Notes: generated by a model not told the origin, from the letters alone. DNA of 64,000 nt from Andrena cerasifolii (GCF_050908995.1 NC_135118.1:22143501-22207500), one strand, 5' to 3'; positions 13,101-28,100 are shown, counted from the stretch's first letter. Numbers and translations are program-made.

Positions 13101-16100
13101 TTCTTCTACCTCGCACCGTTACAAAGTTATACTCGAAAAACGAAAAATCGCTGAAAATTAGGGGGCTGATTTCACCCCCTCAGAGTGTTTTTCCGCAGAA
13201 AAAAAATCGTTTCTTACATACTCCGACATGCTCTACAATCGTACGGAGTTTCATTACAATCAGAATTTTCGGGTTGGATATGTTTCCTTGTAAGTATGAA
13301 ACTTCGAGGAGCATTTTCCGAAACCTTGTACCGGGCAATGTGTTAAGAAGAATCGAATGGTGACACTTATGTACACATGTACCTATATTGAACTCAAGCA
13401 CCGTAGAAAGGAATCTACACTCAGTAATTTCGATACCTACTTGCTCGCACAGGAAACGACAGAACTCTCGACTGTGAGTGGAAGCACTTTGGTGAAATTA
13501 GTAGTCAAGCTGCCAAAGGTATCGAAGGGATTCAAGGCGATTCAAAACGCCCTGAGTTAAAACCCGAAACTCAGGAGATTCTGAAACGTCCTGCCATAGC
13601 CTTGTACATTCTTGCAGATCTTATGAAGCCCCAAAAGTCTTGGTAATTTTGAAAATCTTTAAATTCTCCAATTTTAAATATTTATTTAAGGCGAATGTCC
13701 CAATTTCTGCTCATTTCGTATTTTTCTTATTATTACATGCGTTACGTTTGTACTATAGTTGCAAGAAAATAATTCTAAATTATTTAAACATTTACGCGAG
13801 TGTTGCACGAGCTTGACATCGCTATTTTTCATGAGCAGAAATACGGACATTTAGAGCCTTATATATTTAATTACAAATTACTAATAGTTAAACATCTTGA
13901 AATATCTTTCTTAAATAGTTTTTGAATTGTTTGATTTATTATTAAAGTATTAATCAATTACTCTGCAAACTTTGATCACAAACAAATTTTTTACACCTTC
14001 TTTATGACGAGTTACCTCTTAAATCAGCAGAAATTGTGACATTCACCTTAGTGTTTTATTTTTCTCCCTCGTCAGTTCTGTTCCGATCACACTGAAATAT
14101 AAAAATAAGCAGAAACAAGGAACGTATTGTACCTGGATACAGGTCGTCAGGAGACTTCGTGTGTTGTACAAGTGCCCAGGCACGCTCTTTAGTCACATTA
14201 AGCCTACAGAGTTAAAATTGCCCTATCCCTCGAGAACAGCAGAAATTACAACTCGAAGACGCCAGCACGCACGAGAGGAATTTCGACGGGATGTATTCGA
14301 TCGTTGACGCGTGGAAAGATGATTGGTTTCGAGCCCTTGGAGCGACGGAAGAGGAATTTCCAAAGAACACGGCGCTGGCCCTTCGCTGGGCCTCGTTAAT
14401 ATTCCGTCCAGATGTTTCTGGTCGCTTTTGGAATGCCGATGGCTGCATGACGGCCTCAAATGAAAACGGCCGTATATCCGATAAGGCTTGTTCCCGTGTG
14501 CACGCAACCGCGTAGGAATATACCTAATGTTCCACAGGTGAGGCTCTCCCAGTCGTCCACGGAACAAAGGAGAATACCATGCGCTGGTAGCAGAGCAAAT
14601 CGATAATGACAATGATACCCTCATGACCAGCATATTTTTTCTGGAATCGACAGCTTTCGTAGAGAGTATTTTACCCACTGCAGGGTACCATTTTCGATCG
14701 ATGGGGGTATGTACCGAATTCTGGTCATCGTTCGATTCTGTGGCATTATTTCTGATAAATATTCTAGTAGAAGAATTCAATAGAAACTCTGTAATTTATT
14801 TATTTTGTAGATTGATTTATGAAAGTGAATTTAATGTTTATCCGATGAATAATATGCACTTTTATGGTTGCAAAGAGAGTTGTAGGGAAAGATGTTGAAA
14901 TTACAATATTATTCGAGTGATTTCTAATTATTCTTGATAATGTACTTATTTAATTTGATCCTAGTTGGAAACTTGAGGTCCATTTTTATTCTTAAAGTGT
15001 TTTGGACAGTTTATGTTGAAAAATAGAAATAATTATTCCTAAGAAGTAAAATACATATATCACCTCTGAAATCCTGAATAAATTAAATTTCTCAGTTATC
15101 TGGAGAGAATTGGGCTGAAAATGTCATGGGATATTACATGCCAAGTGACTGTTTCATGAAAAGTGGCTTTAAATATAAAAATTTCGAAGTCGTTTGATCA
15201 GCTTCGTTTCTCTTGTGAATTGTGAATATTAATGAAAGCAATAAAGGAGCCCTAGGCGACAATGTTTCATAATCAATATAATTTATCTGCGGTAATAATG
15301 TTTTCCTTGTTAAGCGTAACAAAAGAGAAGCACGTATCTCTGCGGATTTTAAATTTAATTTAACATCGCCAGGCGAATATTCCGTTTCGCCCCAGCTGGA
15401 AATTCTTAAACAATAATTTCAGCGATCCCGCGACCAATCAACATTTACGCATACCCCGCTTCGTTCCCACTTTTTCGATACAATTTCTCATTCCATGAAA
15501 ATCCGCGCGACCGTTGCAATCGCCGCGCCACTGAATCACATTTAATTTAATCATGCAATACTAATTCCGTGCACCTGATATCAAAGGAGCGCGTAACACT
15601 CGATACCTTTTAATACGCGATCGGTTACATTTAAACCCAAAGTCCACCCTGCACGGTACCGCGAACGCGTTCTTCGGAATCGAAAGCGGAAAATACCTAA
15701 AGCTATCAAATAAACCGATAATCCTTTAACATTAAACGTAAAGCTACCAATCTGCCTGCACAAATACCCATCGTAAAAGATAAACACCCTCCCCCGCGAT
15801 CGGCGGTGGAAAATCCAGCGCGACTGGACGAGAAGAAGTCAAGACCCACGAAACGTCAGAAGGCATATCTAGAACAAAGCACAAAGCAGCTGACCACTGA
15901 CGGCTTCTAAAAAGATCGTTGCATCGTTCCACTGAAACCGTGGCCACGTGGAAAGGAACGATTCGGCAATGGGTCTCGCTTTAAAATCGCTAGAACGACG
16001 CACAAAGAAGCTGTAGATCCTTAAAGGCGCGAGCTACAGTGTCGTTACAACGGAATAATTACGTCACGATTAAATCGTAGAAAACGGGGCACGGGCACAA

Positions 16101-19100
16101 AGGAAGGCGGTGCTCAAGGATTTTCAAAGGAACAATACGCGAGTGTTTTCATTCCAGCGAGCTGCACGCGAGTGAACGTTCAGCGGAGATCAAAATTCAG
16201 CTGGCAAAATAAATGACGGCTGTGCACTGTTTTCTGGCGCTTTCAAAATATGCACAGTGGTCGATAACAGTGGACCGTTTTAGCGGTTTTAATTACTTTC
16301 TTTCGCCATTAACGGGCGACTCGGTGGAGAAACGGTGGATAGGCGATTGAATATGGAAGCTTACGAGGGAAACACGTCCAAGGGGTTTTCGAGCGGAAGG
16401 AATGGTGAATGGACGTTGACGCCAAAATCGGGAGCTGCGGCGGAAAAGTTCTCCTCCGCGGCTTTTATCCGCTTTTGATACGCAATAATGCTCAGGGTCG
16501 ACTACATTCGCGTGTACGGTGCCTCGCCGGGAAAAACTCATTCTAGGCTAATTACTTTTCATACCTGTTCAACTGGGTATCGGTATTGTTCCGCGCGCTA
16601 TGCTTAAGGCGCGCTCGTTGCGTCACCGTTTCTTCTGACGCTGCTTTTTCCACTGGCGGTGCTGCTTAAGAAACGCGTTGCGTTTCGAACAATGAGGAGA
16701 GCGATGCCCGTAGGTAAATCGAACAAGTGCTCGTTTTTCGACGTGGAGAGAGGGAAAATCTTAATGATTGCTAGAATCCCCTTTCGTGGCCAAATTGATC
16801 TGTATCTATATGAGCTACTATTTTTTTTTTTTTTAATATTCTGTCTACTTTTTTCCTTTCGAGAGATTTAATAGTTTGCATCGATCTGTAGGGTAGGTTG
16901 GGGCAAAAAGTCCCGAATTCAAAATCTCTATTCCTAAACAATGCATTGAGTTTGGCAGTATGTTATGTAAAAGGCGAGAAGATATGGAGGTGATCACAGA
17001 GTCGCCAGTCGCTCCTGGACGTTCGTGCGAATTACACGACGGCTTCGTTATTTTATGTATCGAAAACTAAAAGAAATACCTCGTCTTTATTGTTTTATAC
17101 GAAGTGAACCACAGTTTAAAAGCGTACGAGCCAAGTACGCTAAGATTTATGTTCCTTTAGTAATGTGTGCATGATATTGTTTATTGCTGAGTGATAATAT
17201 TTTCTAACGTATATATCGCAGAAACTATAGAGGTACTACTGGGGCAAAAAGTTCCTCAGACTGAAAATGTATATTTTATTATTTGTTTTCGTAATAAGAT
17301 GGCCAAAGTATAAAGAAATGATGCCAAAGTCTTTAAATAGTGTTTTTGTTTTAGTTGAGCAATTTTTTTTTTTAGTTTTTAGTTCAAAGTGAGTCTCTGA
17401 CTTATATTTTTATTTTTTTTTAAAGAAGTCATGCTTTCCTTTCAATATTGTATACCAAAAAGAATTGGTTTAATAAATATTTGTTGATTTGAAAAGAGTT
17501 TTTTACTTATTTAGTTTAATATTACACGAAAAGACATTAGGGACTTTTTGCCCCGTGCGTGCAATGCGTCCAAAAAGTCCATTTTGCATTGACAAACATT
17601 TTGTGGTATAACTCAACAGAAAATAACAGTATCAACAAACGAACTTCGTGAACGTAAAGCATAATAGTTGTAGTTTATACAAATAACACCAGATATCTCT
17701 AGATTGTTAGTACTACATTTTGCATAGGTTTATATAAGAAACGGGACTTTTAGCCCCACCCTACCCTACTTGAAACTATTTAGATTTAACTCCGTTCGTT
17801 CAAAATCTGACACGCCTACATCGTTTTACAAAAAAAAAAAACTAATCATATATAGGTTTATGGAAAAACGAAGACAGTTGAGGGGTAAATTTTCAAAAGA
17901 GCATATCTCCATTTTTGACCTTGAAGCAAATTTTAATGGCATCGCCTTAAAAATGTTAAATTACATCCCCCAGTGGCACAAAAACTATTATAAATAAGTT
18001 TAATTCCTTTTCGAAAAATTGAAGTGAAAACATGCTTCATACAAAATGTTTTATTTCCAAGCTTGTCTCATAACATAATGAAATCATTTTTTAGTCTGAA
18101 ACAAAACGAACATATTTCCTATCCTCATGTACGAAATTATTATGAATTCGGAAGAATAAAAGAACTTAATTCCATAGAGTTACTCAATCATACAGTAAAT
18201 TAGTTTAAAAATGTATTCACTGTCATGGTATCTTTACAATTAAATGTGGCAAAACAAAATAAACATAAACATTATATTATATTTTGGAAATGGCAGAAAA
18301 GAGTGTGCAAGTTCTAGGGCTTATTTCCAAATGATTTCATACAAAAAGGCTTATTTTTTATAGCTTCCATCAAAAGGGCTTATTTCCACAATTTTTTTTT
18401 AAATATCTATTAAAACAATGTCGCTAAATTTAAAACGTTACCGCTATGAGATGGAAGAATAAAATATACGTGTACTAATTAAAAAAAAAAACAGATTTTT
18501 TTAATAAACGTAGGTACGTACCGCAGTTTTTTGCGGTTACTAAACAATTTCTCTACATGGAAATGTACCCTTTTTAAACGTCACTCCTCAGTTGCACATT
18601 TTATATCCATCGTTGCGTCTTTTGCAAAACAATGTGGCCATGAAAAAGCAGAGCTTGATAAATAGTACCATGTTCCCTATCTCCAAGTAGGAAAAGGGGC
18701 AATTGTTCGACTTAGCTTTTGATATCACCCTCAGAGATGTTCCTTGACTCAAATTCATCCTTCTTGCCATTCTGTGCGAACTGGCAGTAAATTATGGGAA
18801 TTGAAAAGTGAATATTTCACGAGACATCTCATCGTTCTGAGGATGGGAAATGGTTACAGCAAATGTTCAAACATCCTATGTGAGATGCAGGAACGCTGGA
18901 TATCGTATTTACTGCATCGTGTTCACAATTTACGATCGTGCCCTTACATGGAGTTTGCATTTAATGACGCTTGAAAGTACACGGTTATTAACCGAGTTTA
19001 GTATTGAGTGAAGTGCAGTGAATACGATATCGAAGATATAGGTGCACGGAGCCCGATAAAGTAATATTCTGACCCAGAATATGAAATGCGAACGACTAAT

Positions 19101-22100
19101 TTGTAGATGATAATTAGACATATCTCTTTCAACTTTGTAGGTATTGTATTGCATCTAAATTCTTCGACAGGTTTTTTTAATCGCTCTAGGTGCAGATTTA
19201 ATTTACATCTCCGTTTCAGTAGCAATCGTAAATTCTCTGTACTCTACGAGAACTGTCAGATGATTAACAATTCCACCGCGCCAGTAAATTATTCGTAACG
19301 AATTTAAACCTTCCTGTGAATCATGCGTGTCGGAAATATTTGATACTAAATAATGGAAATTGGATCGCCTGCTGCAATATATTATTGCCTATCGATAGAA
19401 CATACATAGAATCGAATTCTATTGGGCTGCCTCAAAATTAACTGTGGACTTTTAGCACAAAGTTATGGGTCGCGAAAATTTTACCGAAAATGATTTGTTT
19501 GATCGAGATGTGCTTCGTTAGATTCGTTCATTTTTCCAGAAAATACCACGAGTAATGCGAGTTATTACCGCGTCATTCTTTTTAATGTCTTTCTGGAGTT
19601 AGGTGTTATTAATAATATGAAAAGGTAGTTGTTTGAAGAATGATTAGGTTTATATAAAAGATGTAAGAGAAGTTGAAACTTCGGGACCAATTTAAGTTTT
19701 AGTGTTAAGTTTCATTGTATAAAATTCGAGGAGGTGCTTCCACTTGTTAACGTTGAATTTGTCTTTACTTTTCTAAGTATGACTTTAGAGTCAGCCATTT
19801 AGATGGCTGTTCCTGGTAAAACTTGTCTGCATTAATTGGTTCACGTGACTTCAAAAATCGGAGCACTCTATTCCATACGATCTTTATTAAACAGTTCCCA
19901 GAGAAATTTGGGGGTTGCGGGCATGATTTGCACATGAATACCAAATTTTCATTCGACTGGAACTGTACATTCCAAAATATCATTCGAATTCGACCACATA
20001 TCATCCTACATCAATACATGAAATCCACCTCAACATCTGAATAAAATGACCAAACACAGATGACTTTCATTAAGTACCAATGATTACCTGAAGAATCTCC
20101 TAACATTTTCAATCATCTAAACACTACAACACAGTAAAGACTTTATTACAAGATCCAACAAGTACCAAAGTAGTCGATGAAACTTACTTCAGGTGGGACC
20201 ACAGGTCTGTTCAGTTTTCGACTAACTTCCATCAACCATATCTCTATATCCAATTCTAAATCTACTGATAAATAAAAGAAAACTCTACAGTTCATCCTAC
20301 TATAATCTACCACTGAACATAATCTATGCCCACTACAATCTACCAAATATCAGAGTAAAAACAAGTTCGAAGGTCCAAGGGATCTAGGTGTTTGAAAATT
20401 CTCATCAATGGGTACCGATGAAAGTACGAGCGAAACAGAAACAGAAGCATGGCTTCCAGAGGACGGGCTTGAAAGAACTTCGTAGTTGGATACGGAGACC
20501 GTAAACTTACCCAGATTGTCAGGCTGGAAGTGATGATAGCTCGCGTGATGCGAGGTGTGATGACTCAGGGAGACATTGCGCATCGAAGTAGAGGTTTCCT
20601 GGTGCTGCAATCTCTGCCTGGCCACGGCGATTCCGACTGGTACACCACCAGCTCCTGCATTCGACACCACGATCCCTGTAAGACAGATATACGCGCGTAT
20701 AAATTTTCCAGTCCCATTTTCACCGTTTCACCTTCACCTCTGCGACAATGAGCACGGAATGAGAGATTCTGCAGATATACCCAGCGATAGTAAGATCTGC
20801 AAGCGAAATCAAGGGGAGGTTGTGGGCGACGAAGTTTATGAAGCATTCCAAAAAATCTTTGGTTGCTATATATAGTCAATTATATAATAGCAATGCTTCG
20901 ATATTAGATCGCTTCGCAAGCAGGCGGATTGCGGAGTTCTCTATTTTTTTTTCTCTAGTTTTGTATCGACGGGCAGCGTTGCACCTTCGTGTATCAAAAT
21001 TGGATGCAAAGATACGCAACAGCATCAGTGATGATACAGTAAAAACGTCACAACACACCGTTGCACCGTATTGCATCACTGGGTGACACGCAACAGCGAT
21101 AGGATACGAGGTTTTTTGTATTTGTATTTTTGTTTTCCTCTTAAACAGGATGGCGTCTTAAAGCCTATCGCTTTATATTGCCCAACGAACTATAGTCCTT
21201 TATCTTTTTCCTCCTCTCTCTCCTACGGGTCCCAGCAGCAGCGGCGCACCGGGAGAAAGAAAGGTGGTCGTCACCCATCTTCCCCCAGTACCCGGCCCCG
21301 TGATGCTTAACTTCGGTGATCTAACGAGAACCGGTGTCTCCATCACGGCTACGGCCGTCGATAGCCACATTCGTATAGATTAAGAATCTCTTTTCTTTTT
21401 TGTGTTTCGGATAAACCTTACAGTACTTTTCGCCAACGCCAGGACCACCCGATTATTCTTCAACGCTCTTTTTGTATCTGCCATATTTTGTTTTCACTGT
21501 CACACAAAAATTCAGAATAATAGTTCAAGGTACAATAAATCAGTCTGCCAATCCTCAAAGTAATTTGTCGAACCGTTTTTGTAGAAAAAATTCACAAAGA
21601 TTACCAACTTTTGGGATCAACAAGGGGCAAACCCCCCTTAAGTTTTCATTCCAACAATTTCTTTAAATCTACCACAGTTTTCAAGATATACAGGAAAATA
21701 TACAAGCTCACATTAACCTCTAAGGGTTGCTTCCACCCTGAAGAGCCAAAAAGTAACAGAAAGAAAACACCTACAAGCTTTAAAAAAAAAAAAAACTAAA
21801 AGTACCAAACTCCTCTAATCTAATCCGCCGATAGCCAACGCTCGAGATTACCTCCGTCCTCAACTTCCACCGCTCTTACAACCTCCCTATATCTGTTCCG
21901 GCCAGCGGTGCCCACGCTGCAGCGTCGATGCAACAGCTTTCCATGGGGCGTGCACGCGGCTCTGCCGCAACGACGGCGCGGCGACGGAAAGCCGCGAGGA
22001 GGCAGTCGCGGAACCAGGGAAAAGAGTGAAAAACAACGGGGAAAGAGGAGACACGGCCAGACGGCCCCTCGACGCACGGCCGACGATCGATTCCAGCCGC

Positions 22101-25100
22101 GTACTGGGATCAGATCTACCGAATGAGTTCTCACGGCGACGGCCCTCCCAGCCTCCGCCGGCGCTCTTTCGCGTTCTACTCGTCGTTACTCGCGTGACGT
22201 AACCGCGTGCAGATAAACGTGGGCCGGTGATCGTTCCATTCGTGGGTGTCATGTGCCAGTGAGTACCAGGGATAGACATGGGGTCGAGACTCTTTCGCGC
22301 CACGCCTTGTGTTTGCGTCGCCATGCGTGCCACGCACCTCCTACTTAACAAGGTCGTTTCTCTCTTCCCCTCGCTCTCTCTCTCTTCGCCAACCCCCCTC
22401 TCTATATTCCTCTCCTCTCTAGGGCGCGCGACCCTCCCGGTGTCTGCTCTTTTTCGTCCTCTCCACCTCTATCTCCACTGTCCCCCGTGTCTGTAGCCAG
22501 TCTACCCCCGCTGCTCCCTCCGCCACGCACTTCCTTAATTCCTTTTCACCCTTCCCACGTTTCCGTCATTCCTCTTCCTTCCTAGTGACTCGCGTCTTGC
22601 TGGTCCTTTTCACCATTCCATCGACTACTGTAGCAGTCGTCGGGCATGATACCGACGGGGGAACGGGGTCAGCGTGTGTTGTGACGCAGTGATTCGTTGT
22701 TTTTGAGGGGTAATTTTTGGGTGGTTGGTTCTCTGTTTTTTTTGGAGATGGGGCGCTGGAATGCCTGGTAAGATTGTTGGTTTGTGGTGTTTTTGGTAAT
22801 TTTGTTGAAGCCTGATGCAACATGCAAGGGATTTAGGTATGATCACAGGTAGCACTTACCAGTTGCGCAACGGGAGGGACAGGGGGCACTGGCATCCCCC
22901 ACTGCTCCCCCAAAGAAGAAGGAAAAATGAGATTAATGAAATCGCGACTGATGTAATTCAAGAGCTTTGTAAAATGAAAATAAAATGGATTTTATTCTTT
23001 AAATAAATTTTCATGATCACCTAATGAATTTTATTGAATTTGCATTGAAAATATTTCTATCCGTTTAACTTGGATCCTCCCCAAGATTAAATCCTGAATC
23101 CCCTACTGGCATTTACTGTCAACTTTTCCTCGATTACGCTACCCACGATTTGGTTATTTTGTCGTTTCCATGAGCATGTATGCTGCTATGTAAGTTCGAT
23201 ACTAACAATGGGAGGACACCATGTGGTAGACACCGATTTTGATGAGCCTTGGCACGATTGATCTATGTCGAAATTAAGTAAATAGGTGTCCTTAATAATA
23301 AACATGTAAATTATTAAAAATTTCATAGTGGCCGTAGGGTTTTAGGGGTAAAAATCCCAAATCTACTCTGTCGCCAGCGGGAGATTCCCTTCTGGAGGCG
23401 TCGGGGTGCCTTTTGAAGATGTCTCCACGTTAAAAAAAAACTTTATAAACTTTTTTTATAAATTATTTTTTCTTATAATTTTTTTTTAAACTTGGGGAAA
23501 TCTTCAAAAGGCACTCCTCCAGAGGGGAATCCCCGGGGAGCGCCAGGGTAGTGTGGGATTTTTACCCACTAAAACCCAACGGCCGCTATGAAATTTTTAA
23601 TAATTTACGTGTAAATATTTCTATTATCGAGGCCTATTGGCTGAAACGCTCGGACGCCTAATTACTTATTTTCGACATAGATCCATCGTGCCAAGGCTCA
23701 TAAAAATCGACGCCTATCACATGGTGTCCTCTCCTTGTAAGTTCGGTAGAAATTTGTCACGGGTGAAAATGTACAATTGAAGAGTCCGTGGACGGTTCGA
23801 GTGCTCGTAAAACGACGGCAGGCCTAAGTTTGCTTCGAAACGTGTAACGAATAAAGTGTGAACTCGGTAACAGCGTATGATGTCGCTATTCTGTTGTAAA
23901 AACCTCACGTCATATCACGGGCGATGAATGTTCATGATGTCATCGTTGGTATTAGTCAGACCTAAACATCTTTCAGTCCCCTCCTTCGCCATTGCAAACA
24001 TTAAGCTATTGCTTTTTAGAAGTGTTCGTTCTCAAATCGTCTGTCATGGTGAATATTTCCTCTGCTCTATTTGTTAATCCCGAGAAATCCTTTTGGAGTA
24101 TCAACTGATACCTTGGCTCCATTTATCTCCAGAGTGTTTATAACTTACGTTCCTTCTACTATTACTGCATTCCCAGCTTGGAATTTGTTACATCAACACT
24201 GTGGCTTAACAAAGCAGGTATTCTATTCTAAATTTTAAAAGTCTCGATTCAGTAAACTCAACAGATTCATAGCGTCATCGCTAATCATTGCCGCCAGGCT
24301 TAGATACCTCAGGGGAACGAATATTATGGGGTAGACTTTGAAAGTAAATAATTTCAAAAGTTTAACGGAGAAGGGTACACAATTTTATTGACAGTTTAAA
24401 TTATAGCAACAGTGGTTTAATTATGTGCCTTAATACCTAAAAAAGGATAAGCTGAAAGCATTCTCTATCCTATTGCTAGTGAAACTGGCCATCCGTCGGA
24501 TAAAACGTGGTTCTGATACGTCTAATGAGAGTGTCATTGGCGTTGATGAAAATAATTACGGCAACTGATATCCTAATAGCGTAAGAATAGCTCAAACGCG
24601 TGGTTCCTATCACTGTCTGCCCACTATTTCACTTCTGAAAACAGTTTACGCTTCATATGAGCGGTATCGCCCTGAAATAAGTCAGACGTGCTGAATCGAT
24701 TATGTGAAACGATTTCACGAGACCGTGGAATAATTAATTTCGTTTCAAACCATAAGCATGATAGGTGCGTTGCTTAACAAGAGATCGTAACGAATGACTG
24801 ATTAAATAACAATGGAGAATTTTTATTTATATTGGAAGAATAAATAAGTTTCGATAGTTAAAGTGTACCTACTACTGATAAACGTATCTAATTAACTCTA
24901 ATCTTCTTTTGCAATTAATGATTAAATTCTGCATTCCTTGTAATTTTATTTATTCATTGCCACATTTTAATTCGCTCTATTTTCTTTCGCTGCTCTTACC
25001 TTTTCCCCGTTTCTGCTTTTACATTCGTTTAATTTCTTCCTCTCATCGCTGAATGCCATCCCTTTCAACATACATGTTCTATATTCTTCATTTGCCTCGC

Positions 25101-28100
25101 TACCGTCCTTCGTTTTTCTCTTTTCTTTTTTTATACGTTTTTTTTCACCCCACCTCTCTGTCCTTCTGTGCCAGCAGCTTACTTCGAAATTTAATGGTGA
25201 AGGTCGTTTCGATATTATAAAGGAGCAAGTAGCACTAGTGTGCTCTACTTTGGAATGTATTTACATTCTGTAAGTTCGCATCGATGCTTTGCCAAGAAAT
25301 TGAAAATTCGGGCCAAAACAGTTTTCGAAAATCCATGTATGTTCTGGTTGAATTGACGTGCTGCTCTATTCTGTCTGATCTTGTCAAATATCAGTAGAAA
25401 GGAAATAAAATTCCACGGTGCTGATTAATCTTTCCAGAAAAACATATTACACTGTCGAGTAACGTGAAATTTTAGCTGGACTATTATTTTGGAACAATCT
25501 AAAAAGATTTCAAGTAACCCTACTTTCTAGTATCATTTAATTACTTAGTTAATTTTATAACGTAACAACTAAGTAGTTCATCATTTCCTGGTTGGTATAC
25601 AATATAAATAAAACTGTAGCCATCATAGTGCAACACATCTCACATTCATGTAAAAATTCAGAAGGAATTCGACAGTACCAATCTCCCAAAGCATTGAAAA
25701 AATAGCTCAAGGAAACAAAATGTTCTGGTAACACTGGTGCAGCATTTTATGAAGTACCTTCTGATAGCTGGACTTTGCAAATACTGGAAATTTACAAACA
25801 CACGTGCCATAAGGCATGATCGAACGTCACGCATAATAAATTTCCCCGCCTAGCCCCTCGAAAGGCACGCCAGGAAACGTTCTCCAAACAGGCATTGCTT
25901 TCAAAAGAAAATTTCAACGACTCACCACTGTCTACCTTCTCCAGCGATAAGTGTCGCTGTTCTCCATCTCGCTTAAAAAGAATACAAAAAGTTAATCCCT
26001 CAGCGACGGTGGACGTGATTCACTGTTCCTTTCACACTGATAAAGCTTCACACGTTCCCATAAACTTACACCAATGAACTAGCAAGGAAAGTACGCAATA
26101 AATAACGTACAGCTCAGCAACCTCATATCTTAGTAATTCAACTAATAGGAGGAGTGCATGCGAATTGTATCACTGATTTGGTTTAAACATTGCATATGGT
26201 TAATCGATGCAGAATGGAACAGTGCGTTGAAGATTATTTATTATTATTTATTTAAGAAATATCAACGGGATAAACCCATTGTTATAAAAAGTACAAATCG
26301 CAGTCGCGCAAGCACAGAACAAACAATTAGAAAGTACAAAAGAGAAATAATTAAAAGAAACAAAAGCAGAGAAGTAAGCGCAAAGAACCATTAATGATAG
26401 TGACAAACTAGATATAAAAAATCATAGTAATAATAACAGCATCAAATATAATAGTAAAGGTTAAGAGGCATGGGAACTACGAACAGCGATCAGAGCAGAG
26501 TGATCGAAGGAATAGGAATTATTAAAGAAGTCAACAGAGTTACAGTACCGATTCGAAGTTATTAGAAGTCGATTAAGACTATTGTAGTAGCCGTAGAGTG
26601 TTCGATACAGGATTCTGTTGTAGAAAGTCGAGAACTGCGTTAGGAGGAGGTAAATCTTTTATTAAATCGTTTTGTTAACTTGGGATGCTCCTGGAAGATT
26701 TCCAGGAAAGATATTCGCGTTCAAGTTCAACGCCCAGTTCAAAGTTGTGTCTTCTGCTAATCCTGCGAATGGATCTACTTACGTAGGTATATATAGAAAC
26801 GAGACATACTTTAATGGAAAACCGTAGGAATAATTAAACATGAGTGAAACTCTTGAACAGATTGCATGTTATTATACCGCGAACTAACTGTACGCCAAAA
26901 AGTGAAACGAATTTAGTGCACTTCACTTGAGAAATGTAACATTGTCCTGTATTTTTATAAGTGTAGTGGTTAAGCAATTTTCAAGTGGATACGCGAAACT
27001 TATTATTAGCCGAACCTTAAACTGAGAAGTTAAAAGTATAACCAAATAAAAATCTGGAAATATCGGTAACTACCCTTCACTTTCATTCTATAAGTTCAGT
27101 CATTAAGCTACAACATTCTACAGTCATTTCACCCCTATATTCATTAACACAACGCAACCGCCGATTCTCAAAATTACAGCAAAAAACGACACTCTTTACC
27201 ACGCACAGAAATCATCAGCAAAGAATATCCATCGACCGATCCACAATCGAGTAATGCAAACCAGTACAAGTAGTGTTCCTTCTCGAGAATTCTTTCTCAA
27301 GAATTTCTCGAGAAATTTTATAAATGCTTATTTCTTATTTCACAAGAAATACTACTTTTCTCGAGAAACTTGAGTCTACGAAAATTATTATAAATCTCAT
27401 TTATTTTCGGCATTGAATTTTTAGGTAGTTCAATTTGTATATTACTAGTTAATCGTTAAACTCGTGAACTGTAAAATAATTTGTTTTAGCAAATCTGATC
27501 TAATTAAAAGAAGTAACTTTTGCCTTGAAACTTTTCTCTGTCTCTTACAGTTCGCTAGTTATAACACAAAATCGGAAACTAGCCGAATTTCCAGGGGTTA
27601 ATTTCACCGCCCCCGAGTGAATTTGGGCAGCATACAAAAATCGCGTTGTAATCAGGAGGAAATCCTCTACATATTCACAAAGTTTCAGAATTTTTTCGAA
27701 TTTTCGGGATCTTGTAAGATGGACCGAAAAATCAAACCATCCCTGAAGGTTCAACGTGTCAGTAGAAAGTGCGCCGCGAATCGCGGGAATGCAATCTTTT
27801 GTCCGATTAATCAAGAACCAAAAGTCGCTGGTAAACACTTCCCGCGGCTCTTCCTCTCTTTTTCCAACCCTCTTCCAGCACTACCACCCCCCGCCGCCCT
27901 TCAGGCTCCCCCTCTGTGTGACAGAAACGAAACGACCAGCCACACGCACACCCTTTTTATCCCAGGGGTTCCACGCACACGAGCCGCCGGAGATACTCGA
28001 GAAGGGTTCCACTCGACGAGGCCGCCTCCCATTGGTCGCATGCAGTTAACATTCAACCCCCTTTCCGTGCTCTTACTTTCCCCCCCGTGGCCACGCACTC

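Larger units (their letters stand above)
6658..20510 (-). other. Large intron between visible exons 4 and 5
   Basis: About 13.9 kb. It contains a TTAA-flanked foldback MITE (7554-8294), an AT-rich attcgaat repeat patch (about 8970-9132), a 16S rRNA NUMT with an adjoining transposon fragment (10768-11697), a 656-bp foldback (12584-13239), a TA-flanked element (16888-17769) and a candidate alternative exon near 20190-20264. Stretches 9140-10760, 11700-12580, 13240-16880 and 17770-20140 have no gene I can support; 18310-18400 repeats gggcttattt three times. Confidence 0.65.

Noticed and set aside
12911..13363. 150-codon ORF
   Set aside because: More than half of it is the loop and right arm of the foldback element.
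22863..22904. A 42-nt phase-compatible microexon with good donor (gtaagtgc) between visible exons 3 and 4
   Set aside because: The same stretch aligns with the GGGG-rich end of the dispersed repeat at 36970-37030, so its splice-like borders are explained by repeat sequence.
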